Below are positions 8,818-17,238 of a stretch of 64,000 nt of DNA, one piece after another (within the stretch, counting starts at the first letter, position 1; each line of letters starts with the position of its first letter). The stretch comes from HXMU1420-2 sp034670145 (GTDB lineage: Bacteria > Pseudomonadota > Alphaproteobacteria > Rhodobacterales > Rhodobacteraceae). Under the pieces are notes generated by a model. It did not search any database and was not told the origin of the DNA. It was given only the letters and a program-made list of their open reading frames with translations. Where the stretch lies: the NCBI GenBank assembly GCA_034670145.1, contig JAXMOA010000009.1, positions 159,679-223,678 on the forward strand, written 5' to 3'. A program made the translations under genes and the position numbers.

Positions 8818-9888
8818 ATGCATGATCTGGTTCTGACCGGTATCCAGAAACACTATGGTCAGGTCCGCGCCGTCAAGGGCGTGGACCTCTCCTTTGCCAA
8901 CGGAGAGCTGACAGCCCTCCTCGGACCCTCCGGCTGTGGCAAGACAACATTGCTGCGCATGATTGCCGGACTGGAGGATCCGACCCACGGCAAGATCGTC
9001 CTGGGCCCGACAGACCTGACGGATGTTCCCGCCCACAAACGCAAATTCGGCATGGTGTTTCAAAACTTTGCCCTGTTTCCGCACCTCAATGTCCGCGAAA
9101 ACGTATGTTACGCGCTGACCATCGACGGCATGCCCAAGGCCCAGGCCCACGCCAAGGCCGGCGAATTGCTGGATCTGGTCCAGCTCAGCGCCTTTGGCGA
9201 CCGTCGCATCGGCGCCCTGTCTGGCGGCCAACGCCAAAGGGTCGCGATTGCCCGGGCGCTGGCGCAAGAGCCCGAAATCTTTCTGCTGGACGAACCCATG
9301 TCAGCGCTGGACGCCAACCTGCGCGAAGCCATGCAGGTCGAACTGCGTCTGCTCCAGCAGCGGTTGGGCATCACAACCATCGTCGTGACCCATGACCAAC
9401 GCGAAGCCATGACCATGGCCGACAAGATCGTCGTCATGTCCAATGGGCGCGTCGAACAATTCGGTCCACCTCAGGACATCTATCACAAACCACAAAACGC
9501 CTTTGTCGCCGACTTTATCGGGCGGGCCAATTTCTTTGATGGCACACTGACAGGCGGCAAAATCCTGTCCGGCGGGATCGCGCTGGAGGCCGGGCCGCTG
9601 AATTTCACCGAAAACGCGCCTCTGCGCATCGCCATCCGACCGGAAAAAGTCTCGCTGGAGGCGGATATGCCCAAAGACAATCAGATCCCCGCTACCGTCA
9701 CATTCGTGCGCGATGTCGGCTCCACACGGGATATTCACCTGAGCACGCCACTGGGCCAGATCATCGTCGAATATGCCATTGGCGAAACCACCCGCGTGAT
9801 CAACCTGGGCGACACGATCCGCGCGCATCTGCCGGCGTCGGCGCTCTATGTTTATCCCCGGGACGAACCGGTCGGGCAGGCCGCATGA
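8818..9888 (+). CDS. ABC transporter ATP-binding protein, PotA type
   Basis: The 356-residue ATPase energises the importer. It has Walker A GPSGCGKTT (near residues 38-46), the Q-loop MVFQNFALFPHL, the signature LSGGQRQR, Walker B IFLLDEPMSALD and the switch His in VTHDQ. A C-terminal TOBE-like regulatory domain (about residues 270-356) includes LRIAIRPEKVSLE, as in polyamine, maltose and sulfate importers. The gene begins five bases after the binding-protein stop and overlaps the first permease by four bases. It acts at the inner face of the cytoplasmic membrane with the two permeases that follow. Confidence 0.95.
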   Translation: MHDLVLTGIQKHYGQVRAVKGVDLSFANGELTALLGPSGCGKTTLLRMIAGLEDPTHGKIVLGPTDLTDVPAHKRKFGMVFQNFALFPHLNVRENVCYALTIDGMPKAQAHAKAGELLDLVQLSAFGDRRIGALSGGQRQRVAIARALAQEPEIFLLDEPMSALDANLREAMQVELRLLQQRLGITTIVVTHDQREAMTMADKIVVMSNGRVEQFGPPQDIYHKPQNAFVADFIGRANFFDGTLTGGKILSGGIALEAGPLNFTENAPLRIAIRPEKVSLEADMPKDNQIPATVTFVRDVGSTRDIHLSTPLGQIIVEYAIGETTRVINLGDTIRAHLPASALYVYPRDEPVGQAA

Positions 9889-10883
9889 GCAGCGCCGAGA
9901 CGATATCACCGCCGGACTCCGCCTCTGCGCCCTACGCCGCCGCCGGGCCGGGGCGGGTCCGGCGGGCGCTGCCTCTGCCGCAAATCCTGTTGTGGGCGGT
10001 GATCCTCACCTTCTGCGTCGTGCCCTTTGTTTTGGTTCTGGCCATTTCATTCGGGCAGAAAATCGAAGGCGCCTCTTGGGAGTGGTCCTTTACCGGGGCC
10101 AATTACCTGCGTTTCTTTGTCGGCGCGGATTGGCCTGAAACCACGACCACATTGTATCTGAACCGGCTGTACTATTCGCTCAACTACGCTGTCATCGCCT
10201 CGGTCATCGCGGTGATCACGGCGTTTCCCTTCACCTATTTCATGACCCGCATGTCCCGCGCCGCCCAAAGCCGCTGGCTGGTCTTCCTGCTGGCCACCAT
10301 GTCGCTGTCCGAAGTGTTCATCGTCATGGGCTGGGACATCCTGCTGTCCAACAGATCCGGCCTGCCAATGGTGCTGCGCGAAATCGGAGTGACCCAATGG
10401 CTCAAGGATATCGGCTGGTTCACCCAGCTGCGCGAATGGGGGCTGGCCAATCCACGTGACATCAAATTCAAGACCTCCGTGGTCGCCACCGTGCTGACCA
10501 TGTCCTACCTGGTCTGGCCCTATGCGGTGATCCTGATGTACCCGGCTCTGTCCCGCCTCGATCAATCCCTTGTCGAAGCGGCACGCACCATGGGCGCCGG
10601 CCCGGTCACCGTTGTGCGCACAGTCGTGTTGCCCAACATTCGCATGCCATTGATCGGCACCCTCTTCCTGCTCTTCGTGTTCCTGCTGGGCACCTATGTC
10701 AGCGTAACGGTCTTCGCCGATCCGTCAAAACAGACCCTCGCCATTTCCGTCTACGAAGCCGTGCGCGGTTCCACCCTGAACGCGCCCTTTGGCGCGGCCC
10801 AGGCCATCATATTGCTGATCACCGGCGCAATCTGCCTCTGGCTGGGTCAGCTGTTGGTCAACGCAGGCAGTACAAACAAATGA
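9885..10883 (+). CDS. ABC transporter permease 1, PotB/PotH type
   Basis: The 332-residue inner-membrane protein has about six hydrophobic segments, starting near residue 30 (LLWAVILTFCVVPFVLVLAI) after a polar N-terminus. The ATPase-contact EAA loop is EAARTMGAGPVTVVRTVVLP. It forms half of the membrane channel. Its ATG overlaps the ATPase stop, and its own stop overlaps the next permease by four bases, so stoichiometric translation is likely. It belongs to the binding-protein-dependent permeases of polyamine-type importers. Confidence 0.93.
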   Translation: MSSAETISPPDSASAPYAAAGPGRVRRALPLPQILLWAVILTFCVVPFVLVLAISFGQKIEGASWEWSFTGANYLRFFVGADWPETTTTLYLNRLYYSLNYAVIASVIAVITAFPFTYFMTRMSRAAQSRWLVFLLATMSLSEVFIVMGWDILLSNRSGLPMVLREIGVTQWLKDIGWFTQLREWGLANPRDIKFKTSVVATVLTMSYLVWPYAVILMYPALSRLDQSLVEAARTMGAGPVTVVRTVVLPNIRMPLIGTLFLLFVFLLGTYVSVTVFADPSKQTLAISVYEAVRGSTLNAPFGAAQAIILLITGAICLWLGQLLVNAGSTNK

Positions 10884-11677
10884 AGGTTTTGATCCATATC
10901 TTCATGGGGCTGGTGGCCATCGTTGTGGCGCTGCCAATCGTTGTGGTCAGCGCCGCCGCGCTGAACGGCGGACGGTCCATGCTGTTCCCGCCCCAGGACC
11001 CAACGCTCAGCCGCTTTGGCGAGTTCTTCTTTCAAGAGCCGGTCTGGCGCAACGCCATGCTGAACTCTGTGATCATCGCCACAGCCAGCGCCGCGCTGGC
11101 CGTGCTGCTGGCCTGGCCGCTGGCCTATGGCATCTGGAAACAAGGCGGCAAGGCGTCCCAGATCCTCGCCGGGCTGGGCGCCATGCCCTTTGCCCTGCCC
11201 CCGATTGTCTTTGGGGTCGGGCTGGGGTTTTTCTGGGGCTTCAGCGGTGGTCTGGGGCATATGTGGTCCGGCATCATCAGCCATGCCGTGCTCTTCCTGG
11301 CGCTGCCACTGGTGACCATCTCAATCGGCCTGCAATCCATCGACAAGGCCCACCTGGATGCCGCCGCAACCATGGGCGCCACCCAGAAAATCGCCTTCCG
11401 CACGATCATACTGCCACAGATGGTGCCCTACACCGCCTCAGGGTTCTTCTTTGCCTTTGTGCTCAGCTTCAATGAATTCATCGTCATGTTCTTTGTCTCC
11501 AGCTCGGCCTACGCCACCGTGACGCTCCAGATCTTCAACTCCCTGCGCAATGGCTTCACCCCCACCATGGCCGTGGCCGCCATCACCTTCATCCTTGTGT
11601 CCGTTGCCATTTTCTCGCTGATCGCCCGGTTCGGCGATCTGCCGCGCCTGATGGGCGCCGATCAATCGAAAACCTGA
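10880..11677 (+). CDS. ABC transporter permease 2, PotC/PotI type
   Basis: This 265-residue protein is the second membrane subunit, with about six hydrophobic helices beginning at residues 5-25 and the EAA-type loop LDAAATMGATQKIAFRTIILP. The length and topology match PotC/PotI. It overlaps the first permease by four bases. The cysteine hydrolase gene starts 19 bases downstream behind a clear AGGAGG, so hydrolysis of the imported compound is probably coupled to transport. Confidence 0.93.
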   Translation: MKVLIHIFMGLVAIVVALPIVVVSAAALNGGRSMLFPPQDPTLSRFGEFFFQEPVWRNAMLNSVIIATASAALAVLLAWPLAYGIWKQGGKASQILAGLGAMPFALPPIVFGVGLGFFWGFSGGLGHMWSGIISHAVLFLALPLVTISIGLQSIDKAHLDAAATMGATQKIAFRTIILPQMVPYTASGFFFAFVLSFNEFIVMFFVSSSAYATVTLQIFNSLRNGFTPTMAVAAITFILVSVAIFSLIARFGDLPRLMGADQSKT

Positions 11678-11696
11678 AACAACCCAGGAGGCTCCC

Positions 11697-12323
11697 ATGC
11701 CCCGTCAACCCACCCTTGTTGGAAACACAGTCCTGCTTGTCATCGACATCCAGGCCTCTGCCTTCATGGAGTCCAACCCCGGTCAGGAAGGCGGCATTCC
11801 TCACGTCCCCGACTACTCCGACCGCATGCGCCGCGCCCTGGAGGTCATCCAGGCCGCCCGCGACGTCAATATGCCCACCGTCTACATCCAGGAAATCCAC
11901 CGCAAGGACAACATCGACTACGGCCGCGAACTGGACGGATCCGAAGGCATCCACTGCCGCGAAGATCACCCCGGCACCGCCATGCCCAAAGAGATCACCG
12001 GCCAGCGCGACGAAGACTACTTCGTCCCCAAACGCCGCTACTCCGCCTTCTTCGGAACCGATCTGGAAATCCTGCTCAAAGGGCTCAAGGCGCAAACCCT
12101 GATCCTGATCGGCGGCATGACAGATGTCTGCGTGCACTACACCTTTGTCGACGGCCACCAGAACGACTATTTCTGCCGCGTCATCGCCGACAGCTGCGGC
12201 GGCACATCCCAAGACGCGCATCAGGCCGCACTCAACGCGATGGAGTACCTGCAAGAGGGCGCCGTGCTCAGCAACGAACAGATCATCTCTGAAATCAAAG
12301 GCATGGCCCAAGCCGCAGAATGA
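11697..12323 (+). CDS. Isochorismatase-family cysteine hydrolase
   Basis: The 208-residue cytoplasmic hydrolase shows the Asp-Lys-Cys triad of the family: Asp in LLVIDIQASAF, Lys in VPKRRYSAFFGTDL and Cys in GGMTDVCVHYTFVDG. Relatives include N-carbamoylsarcosine amidase, nicotinamidase and biuret hydrolase, all of which cleave C-N bonds. The gene follows the ABC importer after 19 bases with AGGAGG upstream and overlaps the next gene by four bases. This supports a role in deamidating or decarbamoylating an imported nitrogen compound. The substrate cannot be decided. Confidence 0.9.
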   Translation: MPRQPTLVGNTVLLVIDIQASAFMESNPGQEGGIPHVPDYSDRMRRALEVIQAARDVNMPTVYIQEIHRKDNIDYGRELDGSEGIHCREDHPGTAMPKEITGQRDEDYFVPKRRYSAFFGTDLEILLKGLKAQTLILIGGMTDVCVHYTFVDGHQNDYFCRVIADSCGGTSQDAHQAALNAMEYLQEGAVLSNEQIISEIKGMAQAAE

Positions 12324-13030
12324 TAACTGGCGCCGATCTCCAAGGCCACTGGCGGCGCGACTGGATCAAGGCCCCGGGTTTCGAGGATCACACCACCCGT
12401 GTCCACTGGATGCAGGCTGGCGCGCTCTTTGCCGACATCCGCGTCCCGCTGAACCGCCCTGACCTGACCGGCCACAGCTGCCTGGCGGACCTGCCCGCCA
12501 CAGCATTGGAACGCTTGCTGCACAGCGAAGGGTTTGCAGGGACGATTGACGTGACCGACAACACATGCACCTGGCACCGCGAAACCAACTGGCACGGGCC
12601 ACCCGAGGCTGACGACATCGGGCTGATGTCCTTTGACGGCGCGGCCCTTTTCGAAGACGGCCTGCACGCCAAATACCGCGAACGCTGGCTGCGTGTCCCA
12701 ACACCCCCCTTGCGCGGCCACCGCATCACGCTGCACGACATGTCAGGCGTGTTGATCGAAAACGACACGGTCTTCCTGATCGCAATCGGCCCCGCACCCG
12801 AAACCCATGCCAAACCGGACCCGCACATCCCCGACCGCTCCGCCATAAAGGCGCATTTTGCCAGCACCTATTGCATGGGCCACTGGCAAGAGACCGACCA
12901 GGGCATCGCCACTTTATCCACCAACCCATTTTGCGAAGGCCAGACCGTCCTGACCCGCAAGGACGGCTTCACCTGGCAGGCCCCCGCCTTCGACGGCTCC
13001 GCAACGCCCCAACACCTCAGCCTTGCCTAG
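12320..13030 (+). CDS. Protein of unknown function in the importer operon
   Basis: I do not recognise this 236-residue protein. It overlaps the hydrolase stop by four bases (ATGA), so it is part of the importer operon. It has no signal peptide or membrane segment. It is rich in Trp and His (GHWRRDWIKAP, VHWMQAG, WHRETNWHGPPEAD) and alternates short strands, suggesting a beta-barrel or lipocalin-like fold, though this is inference. Its last 14 bases overlap the end of the convergent DUF917 gene. Confidence 0.8.
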   Translation: MITGADLQGHWRRDWIKAPGFEDHTTRVHWMQAGALFADIRVPLNRPDLTGHSCLADLPATALERLLHSEGFAGTIDVTDNTCTWHRETNWHGPPEADDIGLMSFDGAALFEDGLHAKYRERWLRVPTPPLRGHRITLHDMSGVLIENDTVFLIAIGPAPETHAKPDPHIPDRSAIKAHFASTYCMGHWQETDQGIATLSTNPFCEGQTVLTRKDGFTWQAPAFDGSATPQHLSLA

Positions 13031-14126
13031 GCAAAGGAGATACAAAATGCCCCTCGACACCAGCATAGCCCGGACCAAACACCTCCAGCCCACGTGGCTT
13101 CAAAAATGGCGCAGGCGCGGGCAGGATCACAACGGCAACCTGTTGACCCACATGATAGTCCGGGTTCTGAATCGGCTGTCCCAGCTGCGTATCAAACAAA
13201 CAGATCAGGTCGGGAATGGTGGCATGCACCCGCCCGTCACACCAACCCACCAGGTTTTCGTTCTTAACCGCAATTCTGTATCGGCTGCCGTGATGCTCCG
13301 CACGCCCGGCAATTTCGACGAAACCTAGGGTAAACCCGCCTTCGGTCCGCCAGTCGCAGGCTGCGATCTCGCCCTGAAACATCACCGCCCCGCCGCCCAC
13401 CTGCGCCACAGTGGCCACCGGATCCCGTCCCGCCTCCAGCGCGTCACGATGCGCCCGACCCAGATGCAAGGCCTTGCTCAGCGTGCCGGGAATGATCGCC
13501 TCGCGCAATTGCGCGGCAGGCAAAGCATGATCAATCGCCGCAATGTCATTGGCGCTGACCATGGACAGGGCCCGCACCAATGTCTCGGCACGCAAATCAT
13601 CCATCACATTTTCCAGCACCATGACCTCGCCAAAGGCATTGGCCAGCACCAGCGGAGCAGCAGGCAGCCCGGCAAAATAATAGGTCGAATGCGTGATCTC
13701 GGGCACCGCGCGCCCGGCCGGATCCGCATCGACAATCTTTTGCCCCGCCATCGCAGCCGCGTAAAAGGCGACAGCCGTATTCGACCCGCCCAATTCACAG
13801 GGCACCGCGCCGAAAAACCTCTGCCCCAACACCTGCTGAAACCGCTCATAGGCCAACAGGATCGGCGGCCGTTCGATCCGCGGCAACCGCGCATAGGCCG
13901 CCTCTTCCTCCGCCGGCAACTGAGAAATCGCCCCCAACATATAAGGCGTACAGATGATGGCCTGATCCGGCACATCCTCTAGCGCCACCAAATCAAACAC
14001 CTTGCCAGCCGCCAGGGCTGCGTCGATCAGGTCAACCCCCTCGGCCAGATCACCGCCCCCGCCCGTGCCCAGGATCGTGGCACCGGACAAAAGATCCATC
14101 AGATCCCGACGGGTCAGCAGCGCCAT
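13017..14126 (-). CDS. DUF917 (S-methyl-thiohydantoin desulfurase-type) family protein
   Basis: The 369-residue protein starts with the diagnostic DUF917 segment ILGTGGGGDLAEG (near residues 18-30), followed by an IICTPYMLGAIS region and a glycine-rich ELGGSNTAVAFYAAA stretch. DUF917 proteins are often encoded beside hydantoinases, and the N-terminal Pfam family carries the name S-methyl-thiohydantoin desulfurase; catalytic data are sparse. Its start lies one base from the stop of the upstream metallo-hydrolase gene, so the two form a reverse-strand pair. It converges on the importer operon and plausibly serves the same nitrogen-heterocycle or amide pathway. Confidence 0.88.
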   Translation of the reverse strand: MALLTRRDLMDLLSGATILGTGGGGDLAEGVDLIDAALAAGKVFDLVALEDVPDQAIICTPYMLGAISQLPAEEEAAYARLPRIERPPILLAYERFQQVLGQRFFGAVPCELGGSNTAVAFYAAAMAGQKIVDADPAGRAVPEITHSTYYFAGLPAAPLVLANAFGEVMVLENVMDDLRAETLVRALSMVSANDIAAIDHALPAAQLREAIIPGTLSKALHLGRAHRDALEAGRDPVATVAQVGGGAVMFQGEIAACDWRTEGGFTLGFVEIAGRAEHHGSRYRIAVKNENLVGWCDGRVHATIPDLICLFDTQLGQPIQNPDYHVGQQVAVVILPAPAPFLKPRGLEVFGPGYAGVEGHFVSPLPRQG

Positions 14127-14127
14127 G

Positions 14128-14913
14128 TCAAAGCGCCCATTTCGTCAAATAGGCCTCCACAATCTCATCCATCCGGCTTTTGTCGAACCGGGGATCATGC
14201 CCACCATGCACCAAACGGATCGGCAAATCGCGCAACCTGCGCAGCGTTGCGGCATAATCCTCCAGGCTCATCCCCGGCCCGTCATAGATCAGCGGACCAT
14301 CGTAAATCGCATCGGCACCGAACAAGGTGCCGCTGTCATGATGCAGCAACCCCACCTGCCCCGGCGAATGGCCGGGCAAATGCAAAACCTCGGCCTGCCA
14401 GTCGCCCAGATCAATGCTGTCCCCCTCGACCACCAATGCCGTCGCCGGGGCCCCCTGCAACCGGTAGGCCTCTACGTCATACCCTTCATACGGCAGCGCA
14501 TCGATCAGCAGAGGCCACAAGGGCGGATAACCAGCCTCCAGAAACAGGCGGCGAAACCCGTCCGATATCCCATCCGTGCGCAGCTCATAGGGCGCGGGCG
14601 CAGCCAGCTCGGCTGCTTCGATCGGATGGACAAGCCGGTGATCAAACTCATGCACAGCGCCGATATGATCCACATGTGTATGGGTCGACAAACACATCAA
14701 CGGACGCGCCGGATCCGGCCGGATCGCGTCCACAACCGGACGCAAAGGCGCAATCCCCATGCCGCTGTCAATCAGCAGATCCATGTCACGCCCCAACACC
14801 AAATGCATATTGGCCGAGAAAATGGGATGCACCCTGGGTTCCGTAATCAACCACAGGCGCGCATCAATCTGCTCGCTCTGATACCATTTGCTTTCAACTG
14901 GCAGCTCTTGCAT
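14128..14913 (-). CDS. Metallo-beta-lactamase-fold hydrolase
   Basis: This 261-residue cytoplasmic protein carries the full binuclear zinc motif HxHxDH in CLSTHTHVDHIG, a further His in LHLPGHSPGQV, the bridging Asp in LFGADAIYDG and the last His in VHGGHDPRF. The fold cleaves thioesters, lactones, phosphoesters or persulfides. There is no signal peptide, unlike the two metallo-beta-lactamase-fold proteins of the sox cluster nearby. The DUF917 gene follows immediately, which suggests a joint pathway. Confidence 0.9.
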   Translation of the reverse strand: MQELPVESKWYQSEQIDARLWLITEPRVHPIFSANMHLVLGRDMDLLIDSGMGIAPLRPVVDAIRPDPARPLMCLSTHTHVDHIGAVHEFDHRLVHPIEAAELAAPAPYELRTDGISDGFRRLFLEAGYPPLWPLLIDALPYEGYDVEAYRLQGAPATALVVEGDSIDLGDWQAEVLHLPGHSPGQVGLLHHDSGTLFGADAIYDGPLIYDGPGMSLEDYAATLRRLRDLPIRLVHGGHDPRFDKSRMDEIVEAYLTKWAL

Positions 14914-15225
14914 CCGCTCCTGGCCTCACTTCACCTGTTCCTCAGATCCTCCGCCCCTGCGCTCTGCCGTGATCCAGCCGACACACCAAAGACCCTTGCC
15001 CCAGCAGCAAAATCAGAGCCGCCCCCCCGCGCAACCCTTTTCCCCCGACAGCGTCGGAAAACCCCGCATATCCAGAGGTCCGCCACTGTTTTAGACGCTC
15101 ACGATACGCTCTGGTTGCATCCCGCGCACCCACCTGCCCCCCCTGGTACACTCCCCCGCCAGGGCGAACTGTCCGCACCCTCACTTTTTGATATATTCTA
15201 ATATAGGAATGTGTATAATACTTGA
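14914..15225. promoter_or_regulatory. Divergent intergenic region before soxG
   Basis: This 312-base gap separates the reverse metallo-hydrolase gene from soxG. Its first 270 bases are very C-rich and hold no gene. A small dyad CCGAC-AGC-GTCGG (about 15042-15055) is flanked by TTTT and AAAA. The last 45 bases turn sharply AT-rich and contain the soxG operator and promoter, listed separately. Confidence 0.5.
15195..15210. promoter_or_regulatory. Candidate SoxR operator and promoter of soxGH
   Basis: The 16-base dyad ATTCTAATATAGGAAT has 12 of 16 symmetric positions (ATTC-nn-ATAT-nn-GAAT). It resembles the boxes upstream of soxB and soxX, as expected for an ArsR-family repressor such as SoxR. 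A perfect TATAAT at 15214-15219 lies only seven bases before the soxG ATG, and there is no good ribosome site. The transcript may therefore start at or near the start codon (leaderless). A TTGATA at 15188 is 20 bases upstream of the -10. Confidence 0.6.
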
Positions 15226-16143
15226 ATGACCCTGACTCGTAGAACGCTCCTGACGCATAGCGCCGCCGCCGCCGCACTCACCACGATGTGCCCGCAACTT
15301 GTGACCGCCAATATCGCGATTGGCACCGCCACGTTGACCACCGTCAGCGATGGCAACCTAACCCTCCCTGGCGGGTTCATCTTTGACCAGATGCCCCAGG
15401 ACGCCCTGGCCGAAATCCTGCAGGACTATGGCTTGGACCGGAACCAGGTCACACCCGAATGCAACCTCGCCCTCTACCGGGACGGCACGAACACCGTGCT
15501 GTTCGATGTCGGCTCTGGCCCCGATTTCATGCCAACCGCCGGCACTGTGCTCGACAGCCTCGACGCGCTGGATCTGACACCCGACGATGTGACCCACGTG
15601 CTTTTCACCCATGCCCACCCCGACCACATCTGGGGCCTGCTGGACGATTTTGACGAACCGGCCTTTGCCAATGCCACCTACATGATGGGACGGGCTGAAT
15701 GGGACTATTGGTGGAACCCCGAAACCGTAAACACAATCGGAGACGCCCGCGCCGCATTTGCCGTTGGCGCGCGCCGCCGCATGGAAACGATCGAAGACGC
15801 CGTTGTCCTCTTTGATGACGGGGCCGAGCTTCTCCCCGGGATAGCAGCCGTCGCCTCGCCCGGGCATACACCCGGCCACATGGCCTTTGAGGTGCGCAAT
15901 GGCACAAACGCCGCGCTGATCGGCGGCGACGCCATCGGCAATCACCACGTCGCCTTCCGCAAGCCGACCTGGCACAGCGGTTCGGATCAGGACGCCGAAA
16001 TGGCGGCACAAACCCGCGTTCAACTGTTTGACCGGCTGATTCAGGACGATATGGCGCTTGTCGGTTTTCACCTGCCGGATGGCGGCATGGGCCGGGTCGA
16101 GCGTGATCAGGACAGCTATCGCTTTGTACCGGGGGCCGGATGA
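15226..16143 (+). CDS. soxG: SoxG, exported metallo-beta-lactamase-fold protein
   Basis: The 305-residue protein has a Tat-like leader (LTRRTLLTHSAAAAALTT) and an intact metal site: HxHxDH in LFTHAHPDHIWG, His in VASPGHTPGHMA, Asp in LIGGDAIGNH. Length and position just before soxH match SoxG of Paracoccus pantotrophus (about 303 residues), a periplasmic zinc protein whose role in thiosulfate oxidation is not essential. It overlaps soxH by four bases (ATGA), so the two are coupled. A SoxR-type box lies 15 bases upstream. Confidence 0.85.
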   Translation: MTLTRRTLLTHSAAAAALTTMCPQLVTANIAIGTATLTTVSDGNLTLPGGFIFDQMPQDALAEILQDYGLDRNQVTPECNLALYRDGTNTVLFDVGSGPDFMPTAGTVLDSLDALDLTPDDVTHVLFTHAHPDHIWGLLDDFDEPAFANATYMMGRAEWDYWWNPETVNTIGDARAAFAVGARRRMETIEDAVVLFDDGAELLPGIAAVASPGHTPGHMAFEVRNGTNAALIGGDAIGNHHVAFRKPTWHSGSDQDAEMAAQTRVQLFDRLIQDDMALVGFHLPDGGMGRVERDQDSYRFVPGAG

Positions 16144-17111
16144 TGCAGATATCACCCCTGTTCCGGCGTAGCATCAGCGCCCTGATCTGCGGCCTCCTTC
16201 CAGCCATCACCGCCGCATCCGAAGATATCCCGGATCAATACCCCGCCTCGCCGCTCTATTCCAAACCCGTCGAAGTCATCCCGCATGTCTGGTCCGCCAT
16301 CGGCGCGACCGCCCCGCCAACCTATGAAAACAGCGGGCACAACAACAACCTCAGCTTCATCGTGACCGGCGACGGGGTCATCGTCATCAACGGCGGCGCG
16401 GCCTATATTCTGGCCCAGGCCCTGCACGCCGAAATCCGCGTCGTCACCGATCAGCCCGTCAAACTGGTGATCGACGAAAACGGCCAGGGTCATGCCATGT
16501 TGGGCAATTCCTATTGGGCCGAACAGGGCGTGCCAATCCTGGCCCATGTGGATGCCGCCCATGAAATCGAGGAACGCGGCAATCTCATCCTCGAAGGCAT
16601 GAAGCGCTACAATCGGGACAAGGCCGAAGGCACATTCGTCGCCCCACCTACCGAAACCTTCGAAGACAGCCATATCATCGAAATGGGCGATTTCCGGATC
16701 GAGGTCCTGCACCTCGGCCCCGCACATGGCCCCGGTGACACGCAGGTCTGGCTGCCCGAACAGGGCATGGTCATTGCCGGCGACATGGCCTTTCATGAAC
16801 GCATGCTGCCCATTTTCGAAGACACCATCGTGCTCGACTGGATCGAAACCTGGGATTGCTGCTTTGAGGCGCTGAACGCCACCTACGTCATTCCCGGCCA
16901 CGGCCACCCGACCAACATGGATCAGGTCCGCCGCTATACCCGAGACTATCTGGTGCACCTGCGCCGCGTCGTCGGCGAACATCTGGAGGCAGATGGCGGC
17001 CTGGCCGAGGCCTATTATGTCGACCAATCCGCCTATGCGAACCTGGACACATTCGAAGAACTCGCCACCCGCAACGCGGGCCGGGTCTACGAGCAGATGG
17101 AATTCGAGTGA
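16140..17111 (+). CDS. soxH: SoxH-like periplasmic metallo-hydrolase with altered first metal motif
   Basis: The 323-residue protein starts with a Sec-type signal peptide (FRRSISALICGLLPAITAAS). Its metallo-beta-lactamase fold keeps the late ligands (His in LGPAHGPGD, Asp in VIAGDMAFHE, His in VIPGHGHPTN). The canonical first motif HxHxDH is replaced by the ENGQGHAMLGN segment, so zinc binding may be incomplete or different. Size and gene order fit SoxH of Paracoccus (about 317 residues). It is coupled to soxG and converges on hemA, with 127 bases between. Confidence 0.82.
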   Translation: MMQISPLFRRSISALICGLLPAITAASEDIPDQYPASPLYSKPVEVIPHVWSAIGATAPPTYENSGHNNNLSFIVTGDGVIVINGGAAYILAQALHAEIRVVTDQPVKLVIDENGQGHAMLGNSYWAEQGVPILAHVDAAHEIEERGNLILEGMKRYNRDKAEGTFVAPPTETFEDSHIIEMGDFRIEVLHLGPAHGPGDTQVWLPEQGMVIAGDMAFHERMLPIFEDTIVLDWIETWDCCFEALNATYVIPGHGHPTNMDQVRRYTRDYLVHLRRVVGEHLEADGGLAEAYYVDQSAYANLDTFEELATRNAGRVYEQMEFE

Positions 17112-17155
17112 CCCACCCGGCCCACACCCCGCAAACGGGCAGCCCCGAATAGAAC

Positions 17156-17174
17156 AAGGCGATAAACCCGCCTT
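17156..17174 (-). terminator. Weak hairpin between soxH and hemA
   Basis: AAGGCG (17156-17161) pairs with CGCCTT (17169-17174) across a seven-base loop. On the reverse strand it is followed by GTTCTATT, so it could end the long sox-hemA transcript. The stem is only 6 bp and this is a weak call. Confidence 0.35.
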
Positions 17175-17238
17175 ACCCAAGGCCGCCTGAAATCCTGGGT
17201 TTCAACGGGTTTGGGTTTCAAGACCTTCGCAATATGCC

